The position numbers and the translations under genes were made by a program. A stretch of DNA of 64,000 nucleotides, from NCBI GenBank assembly GCA_032716605.1, contig CM064501.1, positions 25,389,014 through 25,453,013 on the forward strand, read 5' to 3'. Origin of the DNA: Paralithodes platypus (taxonomy: Eukaryota > Arthropoda > Malacostraca > Decapoda > Lithodidae). This document shows, piece after piece, positions 44,259 through 55,120 of the stretch; the first letter of the stretch is position 1; each line of letters begins with the position of its first letter. The notes under the pieces were generated by a model that worked only from the letters and a program-made list of their open reading frames with translations, was not told the DNA's origin and made no database searches.

Positions 44259-44355
44259 TCATGTTTTTCAAAATGGTCTGATAATTTTCATTGTTAAACA
44301 AGTGATAGATACTACTTCTAGGAACAACATATCCAAAAATGTATCCAATCAATGT
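44259..44355. other. ~97 bp of unassigned sequence between two truncated LINEs
   Basis: This AT-rich segment joins the cut end of LINE 5 to the cut 3' end of RLE LINE copy b and is found in neither family here. It may be filler or a remnant of a third element. Confidence 0.4.
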
Positions 44356-44971
44356 TCCCTACTGCTATTGGGCGCACACCACCATCTTTTTTTGCCAGTG
44401 CACAGAGTGATGCCCCCAAAAATAGGGGTGTGGCACAGTCGGGTACTTCCCCTCTTAAAACCATGTTGATAAATTAGGTGAGGGTTTCCAAGAGTGCCTC
44501 CCCAGCTGCTCCTGATCCCTGACCCAAGAGCCCTTTGAGATGGGCGGGTCGGATACCATCTGGGCCCGCGGCTGAGCCTGCTGGGAATGAAGTCACTGCG
44601 GCAGCCACCTGCTCCTTTGTGAAAACTAAAGGTTGGGGTATCTGGTCATTTGGGCTGGGGGGAGGTTTAGGTCCCCAGGTGTAGGTGGGTGCTTTCCTCG
44701 TAGGGATTCAACAACTTCAGTGCCATGACCAGCAAAACCTTCTGAAGAGGACAACAGTCTGACGGCCCCTTTGATCTCACTATCCGCCAGCTTCGCTGCG
44801 ACCCTCTTACGTAGCTGTTCAGCCTCTTCCTCTTCCTTGTCCTGTTGCTTCTGGGTCCTATTTGGTTGCTGTTCGGGGGGGGGGGGGGGGGGGGGGTCCA
44901 CCAGCCTGTTTGCCTCCATATACTGTGCTACTTGACGTTTCACTCTGTGGCTAGTGAAACCTGGAGATGGT
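44356..44971 (-). pseudogene. RLE LINE copy b, linker and start of RT
   Basis: On the minus strand this has VKRQVAQYMEANRLV, then a poly-Pro run encoded by a G-tract (44877-44896), EEEEAEQLRKRV and LLSSSEGFAGHG. After frame breaks it gives pieces of the RT start (GQG..GAAGEALLET, FFGASLCALAKKDG in copy a). It has stops and shifts throughout its left half. Confidence 0.72.
44877..44896 (+). repeat. Poly-G tract
   Basis: A run of about 20 G, coding a proline run in the minus-strand RLE frame. Copy a has no such run at the same place. Possible slippage or assembly error. Confidence 0.8.
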
Positions 44972-47900
44972 ACAAAGGAGTACAAAGGAAATCAAGCAAC
45001 AACAGATCTAGTGACCCTTCTAGGCTGCTTGTCCTCCAAAACACTGAGGATCAAGTGTCCAAACAGTGGTTTAGAGTGGGTAAGGGAACATTGGAAAGGG
45101 AACTACTGCCCTGCCACTAACGTGGCAGGACTAGGAAGTTAGTAGGGGACATATGGGTTAGTAACTGAGGGGAGGATAAAATAAAGTTATTCATTTACAA
45201 ACGCAGTCAGTCGCGGGTTTGATGCGAGATATTTGTCTAGCGGAATTTAAATGAATCAACGGTGCTGCAGTCTATAACGTCTCGGGGAAGCCCATTCCAC
45301 AAGTTGACAACTCGATTGAAGAAGAAATTCTTAGATTCGTGTGAGTTAAAAGATTTACCAATAATTTTGCAACCGTTTCCCCGCGTGTAATTAGATTGGT
45401 CGATAGTGAAGTACTTACTACAGTTCATATTGTCGATGCCTTTGATGATTTTGAACACTTAAATTAAGTCACCTCTTAATCTGCGCTGGGTTAAAGGAAA
45501 TAGATTTAATTCTCTAAGACGCTCTTCGTATGGTTTGTTCTTTAGGCTAGGTATCATTTTGGTAACTCTACGTTGAACTCGTTCTAGCTTGTTTATGTCT
45601 TTTTGGTAATAAGGGCACCAGCATTGAACGCAGTATTCCAGAAGAGGGCGGACTAAGGAATTGTAAAGGGTTAGGATTAGGTCTTTGGATTTATGCTCAA
45701 ATGATCTGCCTATAAAGCCAATTATTTTGTTTGCCTTCTTAACAACTTCTGAACATTGTTGACTCGGTTTTAGGTTACTCGATATTGTTACTCCCAGATC
45801 GGTTTCTCTGTTTACATTCTTAATCTGAGTGCCATTCATCGAATAGTTTGCTTTCTCATTTAGGTATCCGATATGTAGTACTTTACATTTATCCGCATTG
45901 AAACTCATTTGCCAAATTTGGGCCCAATGTGACAATTTATCTAGATTGTGTTGCATATCGTCAACTTGATCTTTTGAGAGTACGCTATTTGCAATTTTTG
46001 TATCGTCAGCAAATTTTGAGATTGTACAGGTGAGACCCTCATCTATGTCGTTGATGTAAATTAGAAAGAGAATTGGTCCTAGTACCGATCCCTGGGGTAC
46101 CCCGCTACTTACATTGGTCCATTTAGATGCCTTACCGTTTATGACTACTCTTTGCTTTCTGTCGCTGAGCCAATTTTCTATCCATTTCAACACACCGTCT
46201 TTTATTCCATGCGCTTTTAGTTTTAGCAGTAAACGTTTGTGGGGAACTTTGTCAAAGGCATTTTGAAAATCAAGGTATATAATATCTACAGCTTTACTCT
46301 CATCGTAGAGGTTGAGGATATCGTGGAAGAAGTCTAAGAGGTTTGTTAAACAGGAACGTTTTTTACGAAAGCCGTGTTGAGTATCTTTAAGTATGTTATT
46401 TTCCTCTAAGTGATTTACGAGTCTGTCTCTTATGACCGTTTCTAGCATTTTACATACAACTGAGGTTAAGCTAATTGGACGATAGTTACTGGGTAGGGAT
46501 TTGCTGCCTTTTTTGAATATCGGTGTTACATTGGCTATCTTCCACTGATCAGGCATAGTTCCAGACTGCAAGGATTTATTGAATAGTAATGTCAGTGGTT
46601 TGGAGAGCTCATCCTTAGCTTCCTTTAGAACTCTAGGCGAGATTGTATCAGGTCCAGGCGTTTTATTTACCTTGAGTTTATCTAAACAATTCAATACTTC
46701 TCTCTCTGTAACGGTGATATTGCTTAGAACATCTGAATTATCAATCTGAATCGGCGATGGTGTAGGGATATCACTGAGGTCTTCTGTTGTAAAAACTGAT
46801 GCAAAGGAGGTATTGAGGGCATTACTCATTTGTACTTCGTCTTTGGTGTATTCTCCATTTTCATCGACTAACGGTCCAACAGTTGAAGTAACTACTTTTT
46901 TCTTTCTGATATAACTATAGAATTCTTTCGGGTTTGTTTTACTTTGATTCGCAATATGTAACTCTAGGGTCTTTTTACTTTGCTTAATTAACTTTTTGGC
47001 TTTGCGTCGTAGCTCTACAAATTTCACCCGTTCTTCGTCATTTTGTGAGGATTTTAATCTATCATTAGCAAATTTTTTAGCAAGCAGGCAGTTTGAAATA
47101 TCTTTATTCCACCATTTGGGCTTATTATTATGGCCTGGACGCCGTATTTTCGATGGTATGCAGTCTTGCACTGCTTTTAGGTAAGTGGTTTCGAATAACT
47201 TCCAAGATGTATTTATGTCGTTATTGTTAATTAAAAAGCTCCAGTCAGTTTCTTTAAACATAGCTCTAAGTTTATGAAAGTTTGCTTTCTTGAAATTAGG
47301 GACTTTTTCGATGCTACTATTTGGTTCGTTACTAGTAAAGTTTAAAGTGAAAGTTATCGTACGATGGTCGCTGTTACTGAATTCATCACCAACATTCAAA
47401 TTCTCTATTAATTCTTCTTTTGTTGCAAGTACAATGTCAAGAACGTTATTACCACGGGTCGGTGTTCGAACAAATTGATAAAGCGAACTCTCTTGCAAGT
47501 TCGTATACAAGTCATGTCCGGAGTGTGAAGTAAGAGTATCGCCCCACTTGGTCACAGGTAAATTAAAGTCGTCAAAAAATACGGAATCATGTGAGTTACT
47601 TACATCTGCAATTTGTTCATAAATTTCTCGGTCAGTTTGCACTGATTGAGCTGGAGGTCTGTATATTAATGCAAGTATTATTTTTGTACCTTTATTATTC
47701 TTTATTAGCACAAAAGATGTGTCGACGTTCACAATTTGAGGTTTTGACAAGAGGGTCGGGTTAAGACTTTCTTTGATATAAAATAAAACGCCACCTCCAT
47801 TTTTATTTATTCGGCTTTTCTCAAACATTACATAACCGGGAAGTGAATACTCTGCTAAAAAGTCTCTATCTACTGTATTGAGCCAAGATTCTGTTATACC

Positions 47901-48287
47901 AATCACATCATAATTTTCAGTAAACACTAGTTGCTCTAAATCTGAAAATTTATTGCGTATGCTACGAGCGTTTGCATAGAAAACCTTTAAAGTTGCGGTT
48001 TTAGAACTCGCAGAACGTTCTTTAATCACATTTTTGGTTCTGATCGGATCTACATTTACATTCATGGCTGACATCGGTCCTCGGTCGTTATCCCTGGCGG
48101 TTTTGAATTTGGGTCGTGTTGGTGGAGCTTTATCCAAATTCGCGGTTCTTGACAGATTAGCATTTAATTCCTTCGCAGGTTGCCGCCCTCGCTGTCTTCG
48201 GTCCTCCTTCCTGGTTGTCCTGTGCTGAGTCGATTTCTTCTCCGAAAATCCTTCACCGCATCGTTGAGAAGACGATTGTTGAATAGT
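44972..48287 (-). mobile_element. CR1-like LINE copy b, nearly intact
   Basis: A minus-strand LINE of ~3.3 kb inserted into the linker region of RLE copy b. The 3' end carries the same GTACTCC-type repeat tail as copy a. It is in the same orientation as its host element, whereas copy a is antisense to its host. Sequence agreement with copy a is very high by eye. The site has no obvious long target duplication. Confidence 0.87.
45237..48284 (-). pseudogene. CR1 copy b ORF2 (APE endonuclease plus RT), one stop and one shift
   Basis: Open for over 930 codons from the element's 5' side to 45459. Endonuclease motifs are YANARSIRNKF, ITESWLN and NSDHRTITF; the usual GDFN motif reads DDFNLPV, with Gly replaced by Asp. 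RT motifs are LDFQNAFDKV, GVPQGSVLGPILF and SKFADDTKIA. A TAA replaces CAA after RGDLI at 45459, and a one-base loss near 45238 ends the frame shortly before the expected C-terminus. It nicks DNA and copies RNA in working relatives. The low damage suggests recent insertion. Confidence 0.87.
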
Positions 48288-48772
48288 CTTGTATGTTGGT
48301 TCTGGGTGGTTTTCGGAGGGCCCCATAAGAGAAACCAAGGAGCCGTGCCCATGCAAGGGGTGTCTTGAGCTGTAGGGCCTGCTTTATGATGATTGTAAGG
48401 GCCTCCGCCACTTGGATTCTGGCTCCTTTAGGTACCCGGGCAAGGACCTGGATCTGCGCTTTCCATTTGATCACAAGTTGGATCAAGTCAGCGTCCGGTG
48501 TTGCCCTGGTTGGTTGGCCCTGCTGTGGGCCCTGGGCATGAGGGACATTTCCAGTTTGGTTGTTCTCCTGATGTCTTCTTTGTCAACTTAGCACAACTTA
48601 AATGAACAGATCTAAGACAGCCGGAACATCTTCGCGACGTCTTTCTTGCATTGGTTTTTCGGCACGTAAGACATTTAGTATCCGCTAGGCCATAGTCCTC
48701 CAAGATTATCCGTTCCTCTGCCTCTACCAAGCCGACCTCCTGATCTTCCCGTGGTGCTTCCGTCTCTGCCAT
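48288..48772 (-). pseudogene. RLE LINE copy b, PHD-like finger and N-terminal part
   Basis: Starts MAETEAPREDQEVGLVEAEE at 48772. The Cys/His cluster (CLTCRKTNARK, RCSGCLRSVHLSC, KCPSCPG) matches copy a. A shift at about 48487 is followed by QVLARVPKGARIQVAEALT and LAWARLLGFSYGALRK up to the CR1 junction. Confidence 0.78.
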
Positions 48773-49204
48773 GTCTCCCTTGTTTCAGAAACCCTGGGAA
48801 ATCTCTCCTGGCACATATCTAGATTATTGCTGTTGTTATTAATGTAAAATTGGTTGTATGCATAAAATTCACATATCATAGTCAACCTTTCTTATGGGCT
48901 CATACACGCAATTGGCCTGCTTCTCCTAAAGCTATGTGGTTAAATGTATAAATCCTCGGCATTGGGCACCGGTACAACCAAAAGATCTTAAAGGAAGCAC
49001 GCCAATTATATCCTATGATTATCCTATTATTAAACTGGCAACTCCACCCTGATGTTGAATATTAATAAATGCTTAGGATATTAATAATCCTGTCAACATC
49101 AAAATAGGGAGAGAGCCAGAGAGTGAGTGAGAGCCAGGATCTGAGTGAGTAACCGAATTTAGGACAGCAATTATGGAAAAATGCTTAAATTGTACAAATG
49201 TTAA
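48773..49204 (-). other. 5' untranslated region of RLE LINE copy b
   Basis: Non-coding, alignable with 19660-20145 of copy a (shared CACCGGTACAACYAAAAGATC and GCATTGGGCACC blocks). No promoter assigned. Confidence 0.6.

Positions 49205-49293
<89 letters not shown>
49205..49293. repeat. GA microsatellite
   Basis: About 89 bases of nearly pure GA repeat with one TA interruption, at the position of the first GA array of copy a. Confidence 0.9.
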
Positions 49294-49294
<1 letters not shown>

Positions 49295-49506
49295 AGGGGC
49301 GGGGGCGAGGGAGAAAGAAAGCGAGCTGGAGAGGGGGCTGGCCTAGTTGGGTATTGAATGATTTTAGAGAAAAACAAATAAAATAAAATGATACAGAGTG
49401 ATCTGAGATGGTTGAATAAAGTTAGAGAAAATAAACAAATAATAACAATGAGAGCGACTTGTGACGGTTAAGTGCGGTGATTGAAAGTGGATGGAAAGAT
49501 GTTCAG

Positions 49507-49510
<4 letters not shown>

Positions 49511-49574
<64 letters not shown>
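49511..49574. repeat. GA microsatellite
   Basis: About 64 bases of GA repeat, corresponding to the last GA array of copy a. Confidence 0.9.
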
Positions 49575-49578
<4 letters not shown>

Positions 49579-49599
49579 AAAATGGACCTTATAGCAAGT

Positions 49600-49756
49600 T
49601 GTTGTTGTTGTTCCCCAAGCTGCCTGGCCGAACAGCCCCAAGGCCCCGAGTAAGGCCAAGGCCCTAAACGAGCGACCCCACAGAACCCTCCCTGCCGACC
49701 ACAATAAAGCCTGGGTGACCGAAGCCACTCCATGGCGGGGGGCTGAGAGGGTGCAT
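49600..49756 (-). mobile_element. 157 bp retroposon with AAC tail and 13 bp duplication
   Basis: Flanked by CCTTATAGCAAGT at 49587-49599 and 49757-49769. On the minus strand it starts GATGCACCCTCTCAG and ends in (AAC)n. No tRNA-like box was seen, so it may be a SINE of another origin or the 3' end of a LINE. It is inserted in the 5' UTR of RLE copy b. Confidence 0.75.
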
Positions 49757-49838
49757 CCTTATAGCAAGTAATTCATAATGGTTAGAGAGAGAGAAATAAA
49801 AATGGACCTTATAGCAAGTACTTCATATTGGTTAGAAT

Positions 49839-50304
49839 TAGAGGTGGACCGGATATCCGTATCCGCATCCGCATCCAATAATGCGGATATAGTGCGGATA
49901 TTTTCGTAACTAATAAGTCATAAAAACTTATTATATTTACACTTTTACAGAATAACTAATTAACTATTAACCCCTTGAAGCTCTGACACATTTTAGCAGT
50001 TTATTTTTGCTATCATTAGACGATTTATGCTGCTTAGGAAGGATATGTGGGTATTAAAAGGGTAAAGAACTAAAGACTATCCCAATCAACCCTCTGACTT
50101 CCATATACCCTTCCTAATCTGAAAAAAATCGTCTAATAATAGTCAGAGATAGTGCATCATGGTCCTTTTCATGGATCCTCAGAGGGTTAAGAAGTAAATA
50201 GGACTATCCCTATCCGCATCCGCATCCGCAAATACTAAAAATAAATATCCGCATCTACATCGGCATCCGCAAATATATAAAAATCAATATCCGGTCCACC
50301 TCTA
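49839..50304. mobile_element. hAT-type MITE with 8 bp duplication
   Basis: Starts TAGAGGTGGACCGGATAT and ends with its exact complement. It is flanked by GTTAGAAT at 49831-49838 and 50305-50312. An 8 bp duplication with such ends is typical of hAT elements. The interior holds repeats of ATCCGC on both sides and a nested TTAA MITE. No transposase is encoded. Confidence 0.88.
49971..50186. mobile_element. TTAA MITE nested in the hAT MITE
   Basis: 216 bp between TTAA at 49967-49970 and 50187-50190. The ends, CCCCTTGAAG and the complement CCCTCTGAGG, are imperfect inverted repeats. It contains AAATCGTCTAATAATAG, which resembles a block near 130-150. Confidence 0.65.
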
Positions 50305-50312
50305 GTTAGAAT

Positions 50313-50979
50313 TGTTTGAGAAGTTGAAAGACCGAGGGTCAGGTTGTCGGGGTAGGTGCAAGATAAGGCCTATGGTGGGGAACCATAAGGGTGAAACTGC
50401 CTGCCCTATAAACGGTTACTTCACTCACCTTGTGCAGTTACTGGAGGTTTATGGTGCCTGGGCAGGGCTGGGCTGGTGCCTAACGGCTCCATTGTCCCCT
50501 AACTGATACTGGTAGTAACACTCAAGATTATACTAAAAATGCTTTGTGGGCGATGTTTAAACAAGAAACCACGTTCTGTTTACTATGTGCCGAAACACCG
50601 TATCATCGCCGATCTTCTGATACGTATATCGGTCACTTAGCCCCACGATACCCCTCCGAAAATCCCCTCTTTTGAGGAGCTCAACCATCCCGTGGCATAT
50701 AATTCGTGATTAAATTAAGCTATTTATTTATATTATTTAAAACATCTCTAAATTGTGGAGCCTCAGACGTCAGACGACCAACCCCGCTATGCTGGTCATC
50801 TTAAAAGTGGCGTCTTCACACAACACGGGACTTGTTCAGCTGATCAGGTGTTTCCGTCTTCAGATTGATGTCAAGGTTCATGAGCCATAACAAACATCTG
50901 TAATGACACAAATGCCAGCATTTATGAGTCAGCTATTTACCAAGATGATGTCTCTGGAATCTTGATTCAGTCAGCCATG
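50313..50979. other. Non-coding, nothing recognised
   Basis: The open stretch at 50312-50506 (64 codons) has no motif. No RNA or repeat boundary was seen. Confidence 0.4.
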
Positions 50980-51205
50980 ATTATATATAGGCCTACTCTA
51001 TGTGATTATACTATATATTGTATACTCGTAGATACACCCTACTTATGATTATATATAGGCCTACTCTATGTGATTATACTATATATTATATATTATATAT
51101 AGGCCTACTCTATGTGATTATACTATATATTATATATTATATATAGGCCTACTCTATGTGATTATACTATATATTGTATACTCGTAGATACACCCTACTT
51201 ATGAG
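50980..51205. repeat. Short tandem array of four AT-rich units
   Basis: Four starts of TATATATAGGCCTACTCTAT occur at about 50983, 51049, 51093 and 51138, giving spacings of about 66-68, 45 and 45 bases. The first and last units end with the same GTATACTCGTAGATACACCC block. Confidence 0.85.
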
Positions 51206-51222
51206 TAAGCACTTCACCTTAC

Positions 51223-51313
51223 CTTTGGGAAAGAAGTGATATATGAAATGCTTTTGCTTTCGCTTGAATTTTCCACAAACAACACAGCTGTGACCGTGTT
51301 GTTTTGGTACCAT
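51223..51313 (-). CDS. Possible THAP-like first coding exon
   Basis: On the minus strand an ATG at 51313 starts MVPKQHGHSCVVCGKF, followed by HFIYHFFPK. It is then followed at once by GTAAGG, a strong splice donor (exon end 51223). A CxxC near the start and an FxxFPK about 15 residues later fit the beginning of a THAP zinc finger (C2CH), a DNA-binding domain. Later Cys and His would be in the next exon, which was not found. The frame is open upstream to 51430, so the start could be earlier. It could also be an old transposase (P-element-like) exon or chance. Confidence 0.3.
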
Positions 51314-51446
51314 GATTGCATCTGCCGCCACGCCATCTGGCAGCTCCCAGTGACATTTGTAAGTGTGCAGACGATGTACCACCGATGACAGAGCGATCTT
51401 CAGGGGTGCTTGGCCAAGACTAGGGATCAATTGGGAGCTCCTTTAA

Positions 51447-51883
51447 CCCGTACAGCCCCAGCGACGCGTCTGACGCGTCGGCGATGTATGTAACGCACAG
51501 CCCCAGAGATGCGCCTGACGCGTCACCCTAATTGCGCCGACCGTAACCTCAGGTGTAGCCACTCAAGAGGGCTCAGATTTGTATGGGAACTGTGTACGAA
51601 TCCCACGCAACCGTGCCGATGGTTGAAAACTCTCAAAGTCCACGTGCGTGCGCGCGAGCGTGCAATAACCTGTTTTTTGGGATAATTGCCTTCAATTTTT
51701 TACTCCTGCAAAATACGTTTTCGGGGGCTCTGTAGGACCATTTTTTAAGCTTTTTGAGCGGTTTTTCGTGGTTTTTCCTTCATTCCTAACCCATTCGCTA
51801 TTGTTTCTGGAATAAAACCATTTTTTTAAAACAGGCCGGGTTCTGGTGCGCAAACAATACAAAACAAGCCGGGGCTCCACGGG
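51447..51883. mobile_element. TTAA MITE with CG-rich repeats (copy 1)
   Basis: Begins CCCGTACAGCCCC and ends with GGGGCTCCACGGG, between TTAA at 51443-51446 and 51884-51887. It contains GACGCGTC-type repeats at 51466-51526. The first ~300 bases match, in inverse orientation, the element at 59258-59605. The TTAA target and CCC ends are like piggyBac non-autonomous elements. No protein is encoded. Confidence 0.82.
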
Positions 51884-51887
51884 TTAA

Positions 51888-52477
51888 GAGCTCTATCCTT
51901 ATTAGATTATTCTTGGCGCTTTGCTTGTCTGCAGTGTTACCAAAGTAAAGGGAAATTCCGCAAAATGAGGGAGCAATAGATTAAAGAGGGAACGTCTTTA
52001 AGAGTGCTTTAATGTTGGTAAAAACACTTGTAAATTAATTAAAATAAATTAGATATATAAAAACAAGAGGAAAATATTATGAATACATATACAGTAACGG
52101 TATACATAATACTTATATATGATGTAAGCTGTATGACTACAAGCAACACAACAAGAATTACAAGGTAATTTTGAATATATATTATTAGTTGCATGTTATG
52201 TAGATGTTAATTTATAAAGTTGCACTAAAACAAGACATTCCACGAAATACGTTCATAGGTTATACTTATGACACCTAGGGACATTTTGGCCCAGCATGTT
52301 AGACGTTGGCAACTCCCCACTCTCACAACAACAATGGTGGGGGTAGAAGAGACGTGGCTGTGAACCTCCTCGTAATGACGACAATTTCACGATGATCTGG
52401 CTTTTACAGTAGCCTCTACTTATGTCTATTTAACTCTGTCATGTCTATAGAGTCACTGGATAGCATAGAATTGATTA
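51888..52477. other. Non-coding, nothing recognised
   Basis: AT-rich sequence without a recognisable gene. Confidence 0.4.
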
Positions 52478-52481
52478 TTAA

Positions 52482-52903
52482 CCCTTTCGCTGCGGGTGAC
52501 GTTCTGGAATGTTTTGGCAAGTTAAAGCAATTTCCAGGCTTTAAAAGCCTGTAAAAAACGTAAAAATCGAGTGTCAGTGGGTGGGAGCGTGAGGGGCCCA
52601 CCTCCGACCCTCAGAGCACCGAGCGGCTCACTGAGCTAGGCTGTGTCTCGGGCGAGTCTCTCTCTGTCTCTCTCATCAGTGTAGCCAAGCGAGCGAGTGT
52701 TACATAATAGCGGAGTTCCCGCGTTTCACTGTGACCACTGCGAGTGAACCAGACCACGTACACGGTCCGTTCTGGTGTCATTTTGAAGCTATTTTCGCCT
52801 AGTTTTCGGCAGAATACACTTCATTTAATGCAGATGCTTGATTTATCATTCAGGAGTGCCTGAATATGCCCTAAATATCCCAAACATAGCCACAGCCAAA
52901 GGG
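52482..52903. mobile_element. TTAA MITE, second type
   Basis: Flanked by TTAA at 52478-52481 and 52904-52907. The ends CCCTTTCGCTG and CAGCCAAAGGG are inverted repeats with one mismatch. It contains a CT-rich stretch (CTCTCTCTGTCTCTCTC) and no coding sequence. Confidence 0.72.
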
Positions 52904-52907
52904 TTAA

Positions 52908-53460
52908 TAGCGTTATTTGTACAAGGTAGGGATTATTATGAATTAAATGGGACCCTCCCATTTTCCTTTGCGACCGTGCTGCCATCTCTCGAACGCGCGG
53001 CTCGCTATTTTCAGACATGCTTAAAGGGTCAGGCAAGTGCATTCCACCGCATGACTACTGGAGGGAAACTGATGTCTCAATCTCTCCTGACCTAACGTTA
53101 GGATGGAGGTTGATTGAGAACTGTGTTGCCTATGATTTCATTCAGCGTACCACTAGTGAAACTTATTGTAGCTGAAATTATACACAATTTTATAATTCAC
53201 TTTTCATTCAATTGACTTCTTAAGGAGCCAACATGTTAATAGCGTATCCGTGCATTTAAGAACACCCTTCCGAAATATGATATTCGCGATTTCATGCGGG
53301 AGTGAGTAAATATCGGACATATTTAGAGAAAAATACTAAGATAAGAGCTATTAATTACTCAATGATATTGGTACTGATGATGGTATCAGTAGAGTTCTTA
53401 GTCCTGATGGTATGTTGAAGGTTTTACAAAAAAATAATAATACTCATTATGATGATAGAT
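52908..53460. other. Non-coding, nothing recognised
   Basis: The 85-codon open stretch at 52838-53095 overlaps the MITE end and has no motif. Nothing else was seen. Confidence 0.4.
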
Positions 53461-55120
53461 TAATCAATCAATCAAACAATCAATTTTATTTCGTAATACG
53501 GGATTACATAGTTATATATAAGCAATATAAAATACATAAGCTTTTTCATGTAATTTGATATATTTGCAGAACGATATAATAAGCAAGTAAAATAGTATAA
53601 AAGAACAGACAGTGAGTGTTCATCCTATTAGTAAAAACTTGTGTTCACTACCGTAGACATACTAGTATACGAGCATACAGTTTACTAGAATATATTATTA
53701 AAACAACTCACCAGCAAATACAATTATTGTTTTTTGGGTTTTTATTTCTCACGAATATTAGTTTTGAGAATACTCATTTTACATAAATCAATAGTTCTAT
53801 TTGCAGGAAGGAATATTAAGAAACCCCATCATATACTCCAATGCAAATATGTCATCCTATCATATTCTGTATATCGGATTTCTTCTTTCTTCATGATTTT
53901 GTATTCAGTTTATTTTAGAGGAAATTATATCTAATTCCTCGTGTATGATATTAATTGAGTAAGAATCTTTCATTCTTATGTAAATACTCGGAAGGAAGTA
54001 ACCAGATTTTAAAAACGACATATTACTTCTTATAATGTAGTTACTAGATTTTTCAATTATTTTAGCATACCGATATTTTATTAGTAAGATATGATGGTTT
54101 AGTAACAGAAGATTACATGAACTGGCAGACTCATGGCTGCAGGCATACACTGGGACATCAATCATATGTTTCATAGCTTTGTTATAATTTTATTATGCAA
54201 TATTGAATGATATACAAATTCTTGATTTTCTTGTCTTGCAGTTATACCACATGCCAACCCATAATCAGGCTTATAATACGAATTGAATACAACTATAATT
54301 GTCTACGTGTGCAAAATATCATTGTCTCCAAGTTTACATGTGCAAAATCCCCCTTTATACTATTAAAGCTAGCGTAAAATGCTTTTAGTCTACAATCTAC
54401 ATCTTCTAAGCCTTCCAAGCTATCACTGCTCAATTAATGACCTAAGTATTTCAATGTCTGCACTACTTCTAAATTATCACTACCTACTTGCATTACATCA
54501 TTAGGATTCCTATTCTTTCTACTATTAATTATAAAACATTTAGTTTTATTATTGTTTATGAGAAGTTTATGATTATCTACAAGTTCACTAAATTTACTGT
54601 ACATCGTGTCCATTTCATGAGTTGATGAAGAGATAAGTACTATATCGTCAGCGTAGCATAAAATATTAAATCTGGTTGATCCAAGTGTGCACCCAATTTC
54701 CATTTTTTATATTTAATTTTTAATTTAATTAATATACACATTAAATCAAATGGAGATAAAATGCCTCCCTGTCTCACTCCTTTATCTATATAGTAAACCA
54801 TACCATTAAATCCTTTCCAATCCCAGCCAAGTTGGATCGTAAGTAGTGCACTATCATATAAACAATATCGCTAGATACACTTTGTTGCAACTGCTCTAAA
54901 CCTAAATTAAAATGATAGACTCGATCGAAGGCTTTGGAAAAATCTATGAAGGTGGCAATTCCTGTTTTATCTGATCTTGAATATTTATGCATTATTTCTT
55001 TAAGTAAAAAACAACAATCCGTGGTTGACATGCCTCTTCTGAAACCAAATTGCCTCTGATTAATCTGAATATGTGGGGGATAATATGGCCAAAAGTTATC
55101 TCTTACCACACCAATCAAAA
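53461..55120 (-). pseudogene. LINE 9: decayed LINE RT and 3' end
   Basis: The minus-strand RT has FGFRRGMSTTDCCF, ATFIDFSKAFDRV (54960) and, after several stops near 54710-54790, ILCYADDIVLISSS (54640). The C-terminal piece has MKHMIDVPVYACSHES (54170). The 3' end carries AAATAAAA followed by (TTGA)n (53461-53500), a LINE-type tail. The RT N-part and endonuclease are missing, so it is 5'-truncated. The clade was not settled. Confidence 0.72.

Larger units (their letters stand above)
44356..49830 (-). mobile_element. RLE-type LINE copy b, 3'-truncated, split by CR1 copy b
   Basis: Aligns with RLE copy a from 18567 upward through the 5' UTR GA arrays. The pieces are 44356-44971, 48288-49586 and about 49770-49830. 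The matching part stops within the RT (at RPIAVGN), so the RT core, the knuckle and endonuclease are missing. Loss of the 3' side is unusual for a LINE and suggests a deletion. CR1 copy b sits between GAAACCTGGAGATGG and CTTGTATGTTGG; copy a reads straight across this site at about 19165. Confidence 0.82.

Noticed and set aside
48287..48356. Start of the CR1 copy b protein at 48356
   Set aside because: The first ~23 codons lie in the RLE host element; the frame is a fusion across the insertion edge.
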